Shown: positions 1 through 8,139 of the stretch, in pieces
Numbering within the stretch: the stretch's first letter is position 1
Layout of the letters: each line of letters opens with the position of its first letter
NCBI GenBank assembly: GCA_041392125.1
Contig: JAWKMR010000010.1
Location: forward strand, 1 to 64,000
Direction: 5' to 3'
DNA: 64,000 nucleotides
Source: Halomarinibacterium sp041392125
GTDB lineage: Bacteria > Bacteroidota > Bacteroidia > Flavobacteriales > Flavobacteriaceae
Translations under genes and position numbers: made by a program
Notes under the pieces: model-generated
What the model was told of the DNA's origin: nothing
The model's input: the letters and a program-made list of their open reading frames with translations, nothing else
Databases searched by the model: none

Positions 1-38
1 GCCGTTTTAAATTGATATGAAAGACTTCCCTGCGTCAT
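1..38 (-). CDS. Partial protein, N-terminal 12 residues (possible second rhomboid)
   Basis: On the minus strand an ATG at 38-36 follows directly after the stop codon of the rhomboid gene and opens a frame reading MTQGSLSYQFKT before the window ends. The zero spacing suggests translational coupling with the upstream rhomboid gene. Flavobacteria often carry two rhomboid-type genes in tandem after mutL, so a second rhomboid is likely. That identity is inferred from gene order, because twelve residues cannot show it. Confidence 0.5.
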   Translation of the reverse strand, partial: MTQGSLSYQFKT

Positions 39-812
39 TTAATTCCAACGGTGGTCGTTAAAACTATTCTTTTTCCAGTAGTAAGCCATAATAAATCCGA
101 ACAGAGCACCTCCCAAATGTGCCCAATTAGCAATATTTTGCCCGAATACAGAAAAACCAGTAAGTCCACTGAAAAGATCCAACAGAAGCAACACAGGAAT
201 GAAATATTTTGCCTTTATAGGTACCGGAAAAAAGATAAGCATTAACTCAACATTAGGATACATCATACCAAAAGCAACCAAAACTCCATATATAGCACCC
301 GAAGCGCCTACGGCTTGTCCGTTGTATATTCCTGTCATTTCAAATAATGATTCTATAGTCAAGTTATTTGGCATGTTCATGGTAATATAACCATCTGTAC
401 TGACACCTGATTTTTGCAAAACTTCATTCATCAAATTAAATACCTCAGTACTTGTAAGACCTGTGGAAATATAGCTTTCAAATAGCGAATGAAATTGAAA
501 ATAGCTAACTAAAGAATGAATCAAGGCTGCTCCCAATCCCGCTGAAAAATAAAAAAACAAAAACTTATTGCGTCCCCAACGAGCTTCTAATGGAGAACCA
601 AACATGTATAACCCGAACATATTAAAAAGTATATGACCAAAGCCTCCATGCATAAACATATGGGTAACTATCTGCCAAATCTGAAAATTAGGATTTTCGG
701 GATAATGTAATGCAAATAGTCTATCTGCAACATCTGGCATAGAAAGTTTTCCAACAAAAAATAAGACATTGCAAATAATTAAAACCTTAACTGTTTCGGT
801 GATTCTTCCCAT
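39..812 (-). CDS. Rhomboid family intramembrane serine protease
   Basis: A 257-residue polytopic inner-membrane protein. The rhomboid signatures are clear: HGGFGHILFN (residues 55-64) in the region equivalent to TM2, the catalytic serine in GASG (Ser171) and the partner histidine in WAHLGG (His232). It should cleave transmembrane substrates within the bilayer; the substrate is not knowable from sequence. An insertion of roughly 50 residues (about 110-160) between the early TM segments and the catalytic helix is longer than in minimal rhomboids. The start overlaps the mutL stop by one base (TAATG), so the two are co-transcribed and probably translationally coupled. Confidence 0.92.
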   Translation of the reverse strand: MGRITETVKVLIICNVLFFVGKLSMPDVADRLFALHYPENPNFQIWQIVTHMFMHGGFGHILFNMFGLYMFGSPLEARWGRNKFLFFYFSAGLGAALIHSLVSYFQFHSLFESYISTGLTSTEVFNLMNEVLQKSGVSTDGYITMNMPNNLTIESLFEMTGIYNGQAVGASGAIYGVLVAFGMMYPNVELMLIFFPVPIKAKYFIPVLLLLDLFSGLTGFSVFGQNIANWAHLGGALFGFIMAYYWKKNSFNDHRWN

Positions 813-2662
813 TACCTAAATTTTTTATCAAAATCGCTCATTTCCATAGTGATAAAAATAGGGCGATTATCCGGTGATACGTGCGGTTCTTTACAGGCAA
901 ATAACTGATGAATTAAATGTTCTTGAGCTTCTGTTTCCAAAAAAACTCCAGTTTTTATTGCCATACTTTTGGCTAAGGATTTTGCCATAACATCATTTTG
1001 GCAAAATCCGACTTCGGGGACTTCAGCTTCAATATCGACAATAAGTTGATGCAAAATTGTTTCTATATCTCGCTCCAAAATCCCGGCCGGGATGCCGCTT
1101 ATTTCTATCCCTTCATCTTGTATTTCTGAAAAAACAAAACCAGTATCTTCCAATTGTTCTTTTAAAGATAGTAACAAGCCTACTTTCGATGTTGAAAAAG
1201 AAACCAAAATAGGAAACAACAACTGTTGACTTACCGCTTGGCGTAAGGTAATATTTTTTAAAAATTCTTCGTACAATACCCGTTGATGCGCCAAGTTTTG
1301 ATGAACGACAAGCAGACCACTTTTAATGGCGCTTACAATATATTTATTTTGAATTTGAAACGTAGTGTTTCCTGTATGTTGCGTATTTCCTTCAAACAAT
1401 GTTCCCGTAACTTCGTCACTTTCTACCTCCACATTTTCAATAGCATGGCCACTTCCTGAAACAAATTCATCCTCCAAACCCACATACAATGACTCCCATG
1501 GCGGGGCTTTTTGTTTTTTAAAAGAAGATGAAATAGCTGTCTGTCTAGCTTCCTTTTGAAAGGGATTAAAATCTTTATCTACTGCTACCGTAGGCAATAC
1601 AGGATCTTTTTTGGAATATTCATAAGGCGTATCAAAACCAGCATCTCTATTAAAATCGATTACCGGAGCAATACTAAATTGTCCTAAACTATGTTTTACC
1701 GAAGCGCGAAGCATAGCATAAATAGCATGTTCATCTTCAAACTTAATTTCGGTTTTGGTGGGATGAATGTTAATATCAATGGCGTGAGGATCTACTTCTA
1801 AATACAAAAAATACCCGGGATGATTTTCAGTCTTAATTAAACCTTCAAAAGCAGAAACAACGGCATGGTGCAAGTACGCGCTTTTTATAAATCGATGGTT
1901 CACAAAAAAGAACTGCTCTCCCCTGCTCTTACGTGCAAATTCGGGCTTTAATACAAATCCGTTAACGGTTACAATATCGGTTTTTTCTGAAACGGGTACC
2001 AATTTTTCATTGGTTTTGCCTCCAAAAATAGCTACAATTCGCTGCCTTAGATTACTGGAAGGAAGGCTGAATACATTACTCCCGTTGTGAATCATTTCAA
2101 ACGAAACTTGCGGATGCGCTAAGGCTACTCTGTGAAATTCGTCAATAATATGACGGGTCTCCACAGGATTACTTTTTAAAAAATTGCGTCGTGCCGGAAT
2201 GTTATAAAAAAGATTCTTTACTGAAATCGTAGTGCCTTGGGGGGTCACCACCATTTCTTGCGAAATCACTTTACTCCCTTCTATTTCTATTTTGGTTCCG
2301 GTTTCTGCAACTTCTGTTTTTGTTTTCAATTCCACGTGAGCAATAGCTGCAATGGAGGCCAATGCTTCCCCACGAAATCCTTTGGTGTGTAGATTGAATA
2401 AATCGTCAGCTGTTTTTATTTTGGAAGTAGCATGGCGTTCAAAGCAAAGTCGGGCATCGGTAATGCTCATTCCTTTGCCGTTATCAATCACTTGTACCAG
2501 AGTTTTTCCTGCATCTTTTAGCACCAGTGTGATACTGGTTGCATCAGCATCTATGGCATTTTCCAACAATTCCTTCACTACCGAGGCAGGACGTTGTACT
2601 ACTTCTCCTGCGGCAATTTGGTTGGCCACATGATCGGGTAATAGCTGGATAATGTCGGCCAT
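812..2662 (-). CDS. mutL: DNA mismatch repair protein MutL
   Basis: A 616-residue MutL, the ATPase that links mismatch recognition by MutS to strand removal. The N-terminal GHKL ATPase carries LLENAIDADA (Mg-binding Glu/Asn region), DNGKGM and GFRGEALASI. The transducer domain follows to about residue 330, then a variable linker and the C-terminal dimerisation domain. The C-terminal position where nuclease-type MutL proteins carry DQHA(x)2E(x)4E reads HQNLAHQRVLYE, so the aspartate and histidine are missing; the late motif corresponding to CPHGRP reads SPDNRP. ATPase-dependent signalling should remain, but latent endonuclease activity looks doubtful. It lies in a minus-strand operon with the rhomboid gene downstream and a small membrane protein gene 6 bp upstream. 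Confidence 0.96.
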   Translation of the reverse strand: MADIIQLLPDHVANQIAAGEVVQRPASVVKELLENAIDADATSITLVLKDAGKTLVQVIDNGKGMSITDARLCFERHATSKIKTADDLFNLHTKGFRGEALASIAAIAHVELKTKTEVAETGTKIEIEGSKVISQEMVVTPQGTTISVKNLFYNIPARRNFLKSNPVETRHIIDEFHRVALAHPQVSFEMIHNGSNVFSLPSSNLRQRIVAIFGGKTNEKLVPVSEKTDIVTVNGFVLKPEFARKSRGEQFFFVNHRFIKSAYLHHAVVSAFEGLIKTENHPGYFLYLEVDPHAIDINIHPTKTEIKFEDEHAIYAMLRASVKHSLGQFSIAPVIDFNRDAGFDTPYEYSKKDPVLPTVAVDKDFNPFQKEARQTAISSSFKKQKAPPWESLYVGLEDEFVSGSGHAIENVEVESDEVTGTLFEGNTQHTGNTTFQIQNKYIVSAIKSGLLVVHQNLAHQRVLYEEFLKNITLRQAVSQQLLFPILVSFSTSKVGLLLSLKEQLEDTGFVFSEIQDEGIEISGIPAGILERDIETILHQLIVDIEAEVPEVGFCQNDVMAKSLAKSMAIKTGVFLETEAQEHLIHQLFACKEPHVSPDNRPIFITMEMSDFDKKFR

Positions 2663-2668
2663 GGAATG

Positions 2669-2962
2669 TTATTGAGTAAAAATGCTTAGATCAAAATCGA
2701 TGATCCATAAAAACACTAGCACTAAAATACCGGCAATAATAAGCACTGTTTTGTTGAATTCTACATTGTTTCGATTACGCTTTTCAAGACGTGCTTCTCG
2801 CCATTGCCCCCCAAAATCATTTTTATTGTAGGTTTCAAAATACATATCCATCTTGGTGGAAAAGTCCTTAGGATTTGCATCATCCTTCCCTTGATAGTAA
2901 CGAGGAGTGTAGTTAAAACGATTATTCGTTTTTAATCTTTTTATGAGTGTGAACTTGATCAT
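2669..2962 (-). CDS. Small conserved membrane protein of the mutL-ribH region
   Basis: A 97-residue protein starting MIKFTLIKRL, with a charged cytosolic stretch (YTPRYYQGKDD...KRNRNN) and one C-terminal transmembrane helix (TVLIIAGILVLVFLWII). The frame extends upstream to 3034, but a TAACTTTG promoter box at 2984-2977 lies inside that extension, and the internal ATG at 2962 is 14 bp downstream of it, so I choose 2962. Flavobacterial homologs are often labelled riboflavin synthase subunit beta. That name probably comes from the neighbouring ribH gene, because nothing in the sequence resembles lumazine synthase. Function unknown. Confidence 0.8.
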   Translation of the reverse strand: MIKFTLIKRLKTNNRFNYTPRYYQGKDDANPKDFSTKMDMYFETYNKNDFGGQWREARLEKRNRNNVEFNKTVLIIAGILVLVFLWIIDFDLSIFTQ

Positions 2963-2976
2963 AATGGTACTGTTTT

Positions 2977-2984
2977 CAAAGTTA
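2977..2984 (-). promoter_or_regulatory. -7 promoter box TAACTTTG
   Basis: An exact match to the Bacteroidota -7 consensus TAnnTTTG, 14 bp upstream of the ATG at 2962. It supports a new transcript starting here for the small membrane protein, mutL and rhomboid genes. A clear TTG -33 element at the usual spacing is not obvious. Confidence 0.6.
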
Positions 2985-3102
2985 GGGAAAAACAAAAACA
3001 ATGCCGTGAAACCCTTCTTAAAAATTGTTAACAAAGGAAAAGGATTTCAGGTTGATGAATTTTAGATTTTAAAACTTTAAAATTTCAATCTAACATCAAA
3101 AA

Positions 3103-3600
3103 TCAAAACTTGGCTTCTTTCCGAAGCTGTGCCATTTTAATGGCCGCAATGGCAGCTTCGGTGCCTTTATTACCGTGTTTTCCACCACTACGGTCGATGG
3201 CTTGCTGAAGAGTATTATCCGTAAGGACACAAAAAATAACCGGGATATCTTGTTGTAAATTTAAATCTTTAATGCCTTGGGTGACCCCTTCGCATACAAA
3301 ATCGAAGTGTTTGGTTTCGCCTTGAATAACGCTCCCTATAGCAATAATAGCATCCAGCATATCAAAGCTTTCTGCCATTTTTTTACAACCGTAAATAAGT
3401 TCAAAACTTCCGGGCACATTCCAGCGCACAATATTTTCTTTGATGCCTCCACAATCCAAAATAGCATCAAATGCTCCTTGAAACATCCCATTAGTGATGG
3501 TTTCATTCCATTCTGAAACAACCATCCCAAACCGAAAGTCTTTCGCGTTTGGGATGGTTGTTATATCGTAGGTAGATAAATTTTTGTTTGATGTTGCCAT
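3103..3600 (-). CDS. ribH: 6,7-dimethyl-8-ribityllumazine synthase
   Basis: A 165-residue RibH, which condenses 5-amino-6-ribitylamino-uracil with 3,4-dihydroxy-2-butanone-4-phosphate in the penultimate step of riboflavin synthesis. Family landmarks are VVSEWNETIT, VPGSFELIYGCK, AIGSVIQGETKHFDFVC (with the catalytic histidine) and the C-terminal GNKGTEAA. The length is normal for a cytosolic icosahedral lumazine synthase. The first roughly 20 residues before FRFG are a short lineage-typical extension. It follows the TPR membrane protein gene on the same strand across an 82-bp gap. Confidence 0.97.
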   Translation of the reverse strand: MATSNKNLSTYDITTIPNAKDFRFGMVVSEWNETITNGMFQGAFDAILDCGGIKENIVRWNVPGSFELIYGCKKMAESFDMLDAIIAIGSVIQGETKHFDFVCEGVTQGIKDLNLQQDIPVIFCVLTDNTLQQAIDRSGGKHGNKGTEAAIAAIKMAQLRKEAKF

Positions 3601-3682
3601 TTTAAAGAATTTTAAAAGCTACAATTTTATAAATCTGTCTCTTATCTTTTCTCTAAAAGCGTAGCGGTCTTTTGTCTAAAAA

Positions 3683-4450
3683 CTATTTCATAGCCTCTGC
3701 TTGCCCTTTGTAAATTTTAGCTTGAGCAGCTTCTGTGGCGTCTTTGTATTCTTCGGTAATTCTATTGAAGAAATCGTAAGCTTCCCCAGCTTTTCCAAGG
3801 TTTAATGCAGTAATCCCTGCTTTTAATAAAAAGCGAGGAGTGGTCATGTCATTACCACTCATAGTAACGGCTTGCTTATAATATTTATAGGCTTCTTCCG
3901 GCTGATTTAATTGCACAAAAGCATCGCCTATTCCGCCTTTAGCCAAAGGGCCCAACAAGGGATCATCGGTTGAAAATTTATCCAGATAGTTAATCGCTTC
4001 TTGGTATTTGTAGGTGTTTAAATACGCCATTCCGGCTTGGTAATTAGCAATATTTCCGGTAGGTGTCCCACTGTATTTATCGGCAATATCTAATAAACCG
4101 TATTTACCTGCATTTCCATTAAGGGCTAAATTGTATAAAGAATCTTTAGCAGTCGTAGCATTTACCGCCTGCTCATAATATGAATTGGCTTGATACACTT
4201 CGCTCACTGCTTCTAGTTGGTTGGGTTCCTGAACAAATTTTTGATATAAAATATACCCTAAAACGCCAATGGCCACGGCACCTACCACACCAAAAATAAT
4301 CTTCTGATTTTTCTCTACCCAAGCTTCGGTTCTCGAAGCGGTTTGGTCAAGGGTATTAAAAACCTCTGCGGTAGTACTTCCATCTTCTAAAAGTTCTTCT
4401 TTTTCTGCCTTTGTTTTGGGCTTATAGCCTCTTTTCTTGTAGGTTGCCAT
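3683..4450 (-). CDS. Tetratricopeptide-repeat inner-membrane protein
   Basis: 255 residues: a basic, hydrophilic N-terminus (MATYKKRGYKPKTK), one transmembrane helix around residues 49-68 (KIIFGVVGAVAIGVLGYILY) and a periplasmic C-terminal region of TPR-like helical pairs such as GNIANYQAGMAYLNTYKYQEAINYLDKF. This architecture resembles YfgM/ancillary SecYEG translocon-type proteins, but the resemblance is architectural and the role is unproven. A TATTTTTG promoter box lies 20 bp upstream of the start, and the gene diverges from recF. Confidence 0.8.
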   Translation of the reverse strand: MATYKKRGYKPKTKAEKEELLEDGSTTAEVFNTLDQTASRTEAWVEKNQKIIFGVVGAVAIGVLGYILYQKFVQEPNQLEAVSEVYQANSYYEQAVNATTAKDSLYNLALNGNAGKYGLLDIADKYSGTPTGNIANYQAGMAYLNTYKYQEAINYLDKFSTDDPLLGPLAKGGIGDAFVQLNQPEEAYKYYKQAVTMSGNDMTTPRFLLKAGITALNLGKAGEAYDFFNRITEEYKDATEAAQAKIYKGQAEAMK

Positions 4451-4470
4451 ACTATGAATTTATTGAGGGG

Positions 4471-4478
4471 CAAAAATA
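4471..4478 (-). promoter_or_regulatory. -7 promoter box TATTTTTG for the TPR gene
   Basis: An exact TAnnTTTG match on the minus strand, leaving a leader of about 15 nt before the ATG at 4450. It lies in the 139-bp divergent gap shared with recF. Confidence 0.6.
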
Positions 4479-4589
4479 TAATTTTTATTACAATTAAAAA
4501 GGGAAAAATCAATATTTTGCGGATACCTAAAAGTGTTTCCTTCAAATTCTTTAAGAAGCCATAAAAAATAAGCTAACACATTGCTATTG

Positions 4590-5669
4590 ATGATTTTACA
4601 AAAATTATCCATTTTAAATTACAAAAATTTCGAATCGCAAAACTTCGAGTTCGACCCAAAAATTAATTGTTTTGTAGGGTTAAACGGAGTAGGAAAAACA
4701 AATGTGTTGGATGCTATTTACCACCTTTCCTTCGGAAAAAGTTATTTTAATCCTATTACCCTTCAGAATATAAAACACGGCGAAGATTTTTTTGTGATTG
4801 AAGGGCTTTATGATAAAAATGATGCTCATGAAAAAATTGTAGTGAGCACCAAAAGAGGGCAAAAAAAAATAATTAAACGGAATGGCAAGGTGTATGAAAA
4901 ATTTAGTGAACACATTGGCTTTTTGCCTTTGGTAATAATTTCTCCCAGCGATCGAGATTTAATTATAGAGGGAAGTGAAACCCGCAGAAAATTTATCGAT
5001 GGGGTTATTTCGCAAAGCGATGCCAACTATTTAAAAGCTTTAATTAAATACAATAAAGTGTTAGCACAACGAAATTCGCTATTAAAATACTTTGCTGTTA
5101 ATTCTACATTCGATAAAGACACCCTCGAGATTTATAACACCCAATTAGATGTGTACGGAGCAGAAATTTTCAAGAAAAGAGAAGCATTCCTAAAAGATTT
5201 TCAACCTATTTTTTTGCAACGGTATGAATCTATAAGCAAAGGAAACGAGCAAGTAAATTTGGTATATACCAGTCATTTGCAGGAAGGCGATTTAAAATTG
5301 CAATTGGATATAAATCTTTCAAAAGACAGGGCCATTCAATACACTACTGTTGGGGTTCATAAAGACGATCTTCATTTTGAAATTGAAGGGCATCCCATCA
5401 AAAAATTTGGTTCGCAAGGACAACAAAAATCGTTTCTTATTGCGCTAAAGTTGGCGCAATTCGATTTTATAAAGCAGCAAAGTAAGGTTACCCCTATTTT
5501 GTTATTGGACGATATTTTTGATAAATTGGATGAGGAACGTGTTTCGCAAATTATCTCACTGGTAGATACCCAAAATTTTGGACAATTATTTATTACCGAT
5601 ACGCACGCCGAGCGGACCGAAAATGTAATTAAAGAAGTACACCAAAGTTATAAAATGTTTACCCTATAA
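4590..5669 (+). CDS. recF: DNA replication and repair protein RecF
   Basis: RecF is an SMC-like ATPase that helps load RecA at single-strand gaps together with RecO and RecR. From the ATG at 4590 the protein has 359 residues, with Walker A GLNGVGKT (30-37), signature-like KFGSQGQQKSF and Walker B ILLLDD (303-308). The open frame can be read from a TTG at 4581, but the ATG gives the usual RecF start MILQKLSILNYKNF. The DUF721 gene follows after 3 bp, the classic recF-DUF721 pairing. Confidence 0.96.
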   Translation: MILQKLSILNYKNFESQNFEFDPKINCFVGLNGVGKTNVLDAIYHLSFGKSYFNPITLQNIKHGEDFFVIEGLYDKNDAHEKIVVSTKRGQKKIIKRNGKVYEKFSEHIGFLPLVIISPSDRDLIIEGSETRRKFIDGVISQSDANYLKALIKYNKVLAQRNSLLKYFAVNSTFDKDTLEIYNTQLDVYGAEIFKKREAFLKDFQPIFLQRYESISKGNEQVNLVYTSHLQEGDLKLQLDINLSKDRAIQYTTVGVHKDDLHFEIEGHPIKKFGSQGQQKSFLIALKLAQFDFIKQQSKVTPILLLDDIFDKLDEERVSQIISLVDTQNFGQLFITDTHAERTENVIKEVHQSYKMFTL

Positions 5670-5672
5670 CCC

Positions 5673-5969
5673 ATGGCAAAAAGGCAAGCAGAACATCAAG
5701 CGTTAGGCGATATTCTGAAAGATTTTATTTCCACAGGAAAGCTGGAAAAAGGATTAAATAAAGTCTCTGCAGAAGAGGCCTGGCATGAAGTCATGGGCGA
5801 TGTCATTTCAAAATATACAACACAAGTGGTTCTGGAAGGTGAAACGCTGTATGTGCAGTTAAGTTCTTCAGTATTAAGAGAAGAATTGAGTTACGGAAAG
5901 GAAAAAATAATAAGGCTTCTTAACGAAGCCTTAGCGAAAGAACTTATCAAAAAGTTAGTATTACGGTAA
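5673..5969 (+). CDS. DUF721 (DciA-like) protein
   Basis: A 98-residue protein of the DUF721 family, with the typical W-x-E-VMG-DVISKYT stretch and the C-terminal LYVQLSSSVLREELSYGKE strand-helix region. DUF721 is the domain of DciA, the ancestral loader or operator of the replicative helicase DnaB. In Bacteroidota a short single-domain form follows recF, as here. A replication-linked role is inferred from the family and the neighbour. It probably shares the recF transcript, which ends before the hairpin at 5975. Confidence 0.88.
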   Translation: MAKRQAEHQALGDILKDFISTGKLEKGLNKVSAEEAWHEVMGDVISKYTTQVVLEGETLYVQLSSSVLREELSYGKEKIIRLLNEALAKELIKKLVLR

Positions 5970-5974
5970 TCTTC

Positions 5975-5995
5975 GCTCCCCTAGATTAGGGGAGC
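5975..5995. repeat. Perfect 9-bp palindromic hairpin between convergent genes
   Basis: GCTCCCCTA-GAT-TAGGGGAGC folds into a strong GC-rich hairpin 5 bp after the DUF721 stop. It is followed by CTGTCTGAAAGACTGAGGGG, which has its own short inverted repeat (GTCTGAAAGAC). There is no T-tract, so it is not a standard terminator on either strand, though it may block readthrough between recF-DUF721 and ndk. It resembles the C-rich/G-rich dispersed repeats near 28.4, 38.9 and 49.2 kb. Confidence 0.6.
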
Positions 5996-6016
5996 TGTCT
6001 GAAAGACTGAGGGGTA

Positions 6017-6436
6017 TTAAAAAATCTCTCTTCCGGCAAAGTGGAACTGACTTTCAATCTCAGCATTTTCATCACTATCACTTCCGTGTACTGCATTTTC
6101 TCCAATAGAAGCGGCATATAATTTACGGATTGTACCTTCAGCAGCTTCAGCCGGATTTGTTGCCCCGATTAAAGTACGGAAATCCTCTACTGCATTTTCT
6201 TTTTCTAAAACCGCAGCCACAATGGGTCCACGAGTCATATATGCTACCAATTCTCCAAAGAAAGGACGTGCTTTGTGCACTGCATAAAAAGCTTCGGCAT
6301 CTGCCTTTGTCATTTGGGTTAGCTTCATAGCGGCAATTTTAAAACCTGCCGAAGTAATTTTTTCTAAAATAGGCCCAATGTTTCCTTTTTCAACGCTATC
6401 GGGCTTTAACATAGTAAATGTTCTGTCTGTTCTCAT
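6017..6436 (-). CDS. ndk: Nucleoside diphosphate kinase
   Basis: A 139-residue cytosolic NDK that transfers the gamma phosphate between nucleoside triphosphates and diphosphates through a phosphohistidine. Visible motifs are the N-terminal TFTMLKPDSVEKG and the active-site NAVHGSDS with the phospho-accepting His117. The length and the C-terminal EIESQFHFAGREIF are typical of flavobacterial NDKs. It is a single-gene unit with its own well-formed promoter at 6459-6488. Confidence 0.98.
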   Translation of the reverse strand: MRTDRTFTMLKPDSVEKGNIGPILEKITSAGFKIAAMKLTQMTKADAEAFYAVHKARPFFGELVAYMTRGPIVAAVLEKENAVEDFRTLIGATNPAEAAEGTIRKLYAASIGENAVHGSDSDENAEIESQFHFAGREIF

Positions 6437-6458
6437 GAGTATGTTTCAAAATTTGGTG

Positions 6459-6488
6459 CAAAAATACTCTTTTATCATGCAAAAACAA
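6459..6488 (-). promoter_or_regulatory. ndk promoter, TTG-N19-TATTTTTG
   Basis: A -33 TTG (6488-6486) and a -7 TATTTTTG (6466-6459) are separated by 19 bp on the minus strand, matching the Bacteroidota housekeeping promoter. The box lies 22 bp upstream of the ATG at 6436. This is the best complete promoter of its type in the first 10 kb. Confidence 0.72.
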
Positions 6489-6556
6489 GTCATTAACCAT
6501 TCTTTAATAGTTCCTTTACGAATAAGACATTATCTTCGCAGTGTTGTAAGAATTTG

Positions 6557-6564
6557 TATCTTCG
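6557..6564 (+). promoter_or_regulatory. Probable -7 box TATCTTCG before the DHH phosphoesterase
   Basis: TATCTTCG deviates by one base from TAnnTTTG and lies 6 bp before the ATG at 6571. A second TATCTTCG sits about 25 bp upstream. No well-spaced TTG was found, so this is tentative. Confidence 0.35.
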
Positions 6565-6570
6565 CAAGCT

Positions 6571-7593
6571 ATGGAGGTAACCACCCTTAAAACGGTTGAA
6601 CGTTTACTGGAAAAGCCAAAAAAAATTGTTATTGTTGGCCACAAAAATCCCGATGGGGATGCCGTGGGTTCTTGTTTAGGGCTTTCATTTTTTCTTCGGA
6701 ACAGAGGGCACCAAGCAACCGTTGTTATGCCTAATGACTTTCCCGATTTTTTAAAATGGTTGCCCGGTTGTGATACGATTCTGAATTTTGAAAAACTTTC
6801 AGAAGAAACGATTTCTATTATCTCCGAAACCGAGATTATATTCACTTTAGACTTTAATGCACTTAATCGCACCGGAGGGCTCACCGAAATTTTAGAACAA
6901 TTTACTGGCGATTTTGTTATGATAGATCACCACCAACAACCCGATGACTTTGCGGTTGCTACGTATAGTGATGTAACCATGAGCTCTACCTGCGAAATGG
7001 TGTATCATTTTATTCAGAATCTAGGGGGAAATACTGAAATAACTTCAGAAATTGCTACCAATTTATACACCGGGATTATGACCGATACCGGTTCTTTTCG
7101 GTTTCCTTCTACTTCAGCTACCACACATAAAGTAATAGCTCATTTAATAGAATGCGGTGCTAACAATAGCGAAATACATCAGAACATTTACGACACCAAC
7201 AGCCCGGACAGAATGAAACTTTTGGGGGTTGCACTTAATAATTTAATTATCCTTCCGGAGTATAAAACAGCTTATATTACCCTTTCGCAACAAGAGTTAG
7301 ACCAGCATAATTTCAAAAAAGGAGATACAGAAGGTTTTGTAAATTATCCGCTTTCTATTGAAGGAATTGTTTTTGCTGTCATTTTTATTGAAAACAAACA
7401 AGAAGGAATTACAAAAATATCGCTTCGCAGTAAGGGCAATTTTTCGGTGAATGAATTTTCCCGAAATCATTACAACGGAGGTGGCCATACTAATGCCGCC
7501 GGAGGGAAGAGTGAAAAAAGTTTAACAGCCACTGTAACTGAATTTATTAGTATATTGCCCCAATACAAAAACGCCCTAAATCATGTTTCGTAA
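6571..7593 (+). CDS. DHH/DHHA1 phosphoesterase, NrnA-like oligoribonuclease/pAp phosphatase
   Basis: A 340-residue cytosolic enzyme with the DHH-family metal motifs GHKNPDGDAVGSC near the N-terminus, LDFNALNR, the diagnostic MIDHHQQPD, and the C-terminal DHHA1 substrate-binding motif NGGGHTNAAGG. Enzymes of this group degrade short RNA fragments (nanoRNA) and dephosphorylate pAp. NrnA is the closest named relative, but substrate preference cannot be read from sequence. The 3' end overlaps gldI by 11 bp, so these two and the next gene form an operon. Confidence 0.92.
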   Translation: MEVTTLKTVERLLEKPKKIVIVGHKNPDGDAVGSCLGLSFFLRNRGHQATVVMPNDFPDFLKWLPGCDTILNFEKLSEETISIISETEIIFTLDFNALNRTGGLTEILEQFTGDFVMIDHHQQPDDFAVATYSDVTMSSTCEMVYHFIQNLGGNTEITSEIATNLYTGIMTDTGSFRFPSTSATTHKVIAHLIECGANNSEIHQNIYDTNSPDRMKLLGVALNNLIILPEYKTAYITLSQQELDQHNFKKGDTEGFVNYPLSIEGIVFAVIFIENKQEGITKISLRSKGNFSVNEFSRNHYNGGGHTNAAGGKSEKSLTATVTEFISILPQYKNALNHVS

Positions 7594-8134
7594 TTTTCTA
7601 ATTGTTTCTACATTGCTTTGCATTGTATCTTGTAAAAGCCCGGAAGCTCGAAGGCCCATAAAAACAAGTTCAGGATCTTTTATTAGTGAATCGGTGGAGC
7701 GAAATAAAAAATTAATTGAAGAAGAAGAAGGTATCATAGAAGCATTAATGGAACAAGACAGTACCAAAAAATACATCGCTTCAGAAAGTGGTTTTTGGTA
7801 TTACTACAATGTTCAAGATACCTTAGCAACCAACAAACCGGAATTCGGAGACGATGTTGTTTTTACCTATAATATTAAACACCTTAATGGAGACACCATC
7901 CTTTCAGAAACCGAAACCGGAATTCAAAATTACAAAGTAGACCAAACCAACCAAGCGCTTATTTCCGGATTGCGTGACGGAATTAAACTGATGAAAGAAG
8001 GAGAAACTATTACGTTTCTATTTCCTTCCCACAAAGCCTATGGCTACTACGGCATTGAAAATAAACTCGGCACCAATATACCTGTGCAAAGTACCGTTAC
8101 TTTAAAATCAATAAATTCAACAGAAAACAATTAA
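7583..8134 (+). CDS. gldI: GldI, gliding-motility FKBP-type prolyl isomerase lipoprotein
   Basis: 183 residues with a lipoprotein signal peptide (lipobox LCIVSC, lipidated Cys17) and a C-terminal FKBP domain (GDDVVFTYNIKHLNGDT, GLRDGIKLMKEGETITFLFPS, GYYGIENK). This matches GldI, an essential gliding-motility lipoprotein of Flavobacterium thought to help fold periplasmic or outer-membrane motility/T9SS components. The gene starts inside the end of the phosphoesterase gene and is followed after 5 bp by a second isomerase lipoprotein. It indicates a gliding or T9SS-bearing organism. Confidence 0.9.
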   Translation: MFRNFLIVSTLLCIVSCKSPEARRPIKTSSGSFISESVERNKKLIEEEEGIIEALMEQDSTKKYIASESGFWYYYNVQDTLATNKPEFGDDVVFTYNIKHLNGDTILSETETGIQNYKVDQTNQALISGLRDGIKLMKEGETITFLFPSHKAYGYYGIENKLGTNIPVQSTVTLKSINSTENN

Positions 8135-8139
8135 ATACA

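Noticed and set aside
2963..3034. Longer N-terminus for the small membrane protein of the mutL operon
   Set aside because: A TAACTTTG promoter box falls inside it and the homologous N-terminus begins at 2962.
5975..5995. Intrinsic terminator between recF-DUF721 and ndk
   Set aside because: The hairpin has no T-run on either side, so I list it as a repeat rather than a terminator.
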